Shown here: positions 4,787 to 5,554 of the stretch, one piece after another | How the letters are laid out: every line of letters begins with the position of its first letter | How positions within the stretch are numbered: the first letter of the stretch is position 1 | Assembly: GCA_039186435.1 (NCBI GenBank) | Contig: JBCDAA010000535.1 | Span: 1-5,554, forward strand | Length of the DNA stretch: 5,554 bases | From: JALVDI01 sp039186435 | GTDB lineage: Bacteria; Myxococcota_A; Polyangia; Polyangiales; Houyiibacteriaceae | Direction: 5' to 3' | Notes under the pieces: model-generated | The model's database searches: none | Seen by the model: only the letters and a program-made list of their open reading frames with translations | What the model was told of the DNA's origin: nothing | Position numbers and translations under genes: made by a program

Positions 4787-5422
4787 ATGCGTTGGCTCGC
4801 AATCCTCTCGTTCCTTGCGTGCTCCCAAAGCAGTTCGGTTACCACGTCACTCTGCGACGAGATGTACGACCCGGATTCCAGGGCATGCCCGGACGTGCCG
4901 ACGATCTCGCTCGAGGCGGCGCTTGCCGTGGCCCGGACCGAGCCAGAGGTTGGAGACGCAGCGCTTCTTCGCGCGACCCATCGAACGCGGGAGGTCGCGA
5001 TCGATCTGGATGGCAACGCTGGCGTCTGGACGTTCCACTTCCTCTCCGCGGAGGGACCAATCGCCTTCGACGTGAGTGCGGCGGGTAGGTCCGTACGGTC
5101 TTCGTCTGGGCTCGATGTCGAGTCGTGCGCCAGCGGGGAAGGCATCGAGGGTCTTTCGTCGCGAGTTGCGCTCCACGAGGCGATCGCGGCCTACGAAGAC
5201 AACGTGGGGCCCTTTGTCGTCGACGGTCAAACGCAGCTTCGCCTGGTGCTCAACCATGCCTGTACGCCCTTCGCGGGCCTGCCGCCGGAGCAGCTGCGAC
5301 ACGTGCGGATCGACCGAGCGGAAGGCGTATGGTTTGCGTTCCTCGATCAGGCTGGCGATGTGCGCGAGTGGCGAGGCCCTGCCCGGCGTCCTCGGTTTTT
5401 TCGGGCTGCGAGGGCTAGATAG
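4787..5422 (+). CDS. Putative lipoprotein, 211 residues, unknown function
   Basis: ATG 4787 is followed directly by a short signal sequence with a lipobox (FLAC, lipidated Cys12), which fixes this start; the same frame stays open for about 1.5 kb upstream, antisense to the GMC gene, and an automatic caller could start it far too early. No good Shine-Dalgarno is present. The mature part has further cysteines at 23, 34, 114 and 159 that could form two disulphides. Two stretches look alike in outline, an Ala-rich helix (SLEAALAVAR, 41-50; ALHEAIAAY, 128-136) followed by a W/F strand (VWTFHFLS, 80-87; VWFAFLDQAGDV, 181-192), reminiscent of PepSY-type repeats, but this is a loose resemblance. The last about 12 residues (RRPRFFRAARAR) are strongly basic and are encoded across and after a terminator-like hairpin, so the natural end may have been altered. 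I do not recognise the family. Confidence 0.78.
   Translation: MRWLAILSFLACSQSSSVTTSLCDEMYDPDSRACPDVPTISLEAALAVARTEPEVGDAALLRATHRTREVAIDLDGNAGVWTFHFLSAEGPIAFDVSAAGRSVRSSSGLDVESCASGEGIEGLSSRVALHEAIAAYEDNVGPFVVDGQTQLRLVLNHACTPFAGLPPEQLRHVRIDRAEGVWFAFLDQAGDVREWRGPARRPRFFRAARAR
5372..5401 (+). terminator. Terminator-like hairpin and T tract inside the lipoprotein 3' end
   Basis: CGAGG (5372-5376) and CCTCG (5390-5394) form a 5-bp stem around a 13-base GC-rich loop, followed by G and six T (5396-5401). The T tract lies before the stop codon at 5420-5422. The stem is short, so efficiency is doubtful. Confidence 0.35.
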
Positions 5423-5554
5423 AAAGGATGAAGTGGCCCGCCCTCTTCACGGGGTCGTCAATACTGACGCCTCAAGAATAAACGCGATCTATGTCGCAGG
5501 AAGAGAGACGGGCCGTGGAGTACATTGGCATCGATCTGGGCAGCCGGAAAAGCC
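5423..5554 (+). mobile_element. Probable left end of an IS110-family insertion sequence (partial)
   Basis: The segment after the lipoprotein stop leads into a transposase start of IS110 type. Neither terminus can be fixed: IS110 elements lack obvious terminal inverted repeats in many groups and the right end is outside the window. The 92-base leader contains the small hairpin CGTCA-ATAC-TGACG (5456-5469). Only a short leader is present, fitting an IS1111-like layout better than one with a long non-coding left end. Confidence 0.45.
5515..5554 (+). CDS. IS110-family DEDD transposase, N-terminal fragment
   Basis: GTG 5515 begins the frame (M)EYIGIDLGSRKS, cut by the window edge. YIGIDLG followed by a basic residue pair is how the RuvC-like DEDD domain of IS110/IS1111 transposases commonly begins, with the Asp as the first acidic catalytic residue. 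An in-frame ATG eight codons upstream (5491) is an alternative start; purine-rich AGGAAGAGAG (5498-5507) favours the GTG. With only 13 codons, another RNase-H-fold or sugar-kinase-like protein starting with YIGIDLG is possible. Confidence 0.6.
   Translation, partial: MEYIGIDLGSRKS

Noticed and set aside
5428..5481. 17-codon frame after the lipoprotein gene
   Set aside because: The purine run directly abuts the ATG with no spacer, the peptide is very short, and it lies in the probable IS left end.

Overview
The window is a GC-rich stretch of bacterial chromosome with tightly packed genes in both orientations. The TolQ/TolR pair points to a Gram-negative cell. Two lipoproteins with very short signal peptides, a GMC oxidoreductase, a GTG start and long open frames antisense to real genes would fit a myxobacterial or related (Myxococcota / former Deltaproteobacteria) genome. 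That placement is an inference from style, not from a marker gene.

Layout. Positions 1-1103 (minus strand) hold a tolQ-like gene followed after 7 bases by a tolR/exbD-like gene that runs off the left edge. Together they would form the inner-membrane proton-driven motor of a Tol-Pal or Exb-type system. Positions 1104-1700 are the least ordinary part. They hold three near-identical 28-bp repeats ending in the palindrome GTACCTGGTAC, a likely 36-residue small-protein gene on the minus strand (1364-1474) with a good Shine-Dalgarno, and four copies of a 15-bp dyad TRACGC-N3-GCGTYA lying between that small gene and the next plus-strand gene. Positions 1701-2213 (plus) encode a 170-residue helical, phasin-like protein with a distinct C-terminal motif domain.

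Positions 2255-3157 (plus) encode a lipoprotein with a metallo-beta-lactamase fold whose zinc-site motif is degenerate. Its 3' end overlaps by 18 bp the 3' end of a convergent GMC-type flavin oxidoreductase gene (3140-4654, minus). Between the GMC gene and a divergent 211-residue lipoprotein gene (4787-5422, plus) lies a 20-bp near-perfect palindrome that looks like an operator. The lipoprotein gene carries a terminator-like hairpin plus T tract inside its last codons. After it the window ends in the first codons of what looks like an IS110-family (DEDD) transposase, so the right edge is probably the left end of an insertion sequence.

The genes do not form one pathway. The clearest functional unit is TolQ-TolR. 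The two best candidates for something undescribed are the divergent small-protein / phasin-like gene pair with its four-copy dyad, and the GTACCTGGTAC repeat family. No recognisable defence system, CRISPR array, tRNA or rRNA was seen.
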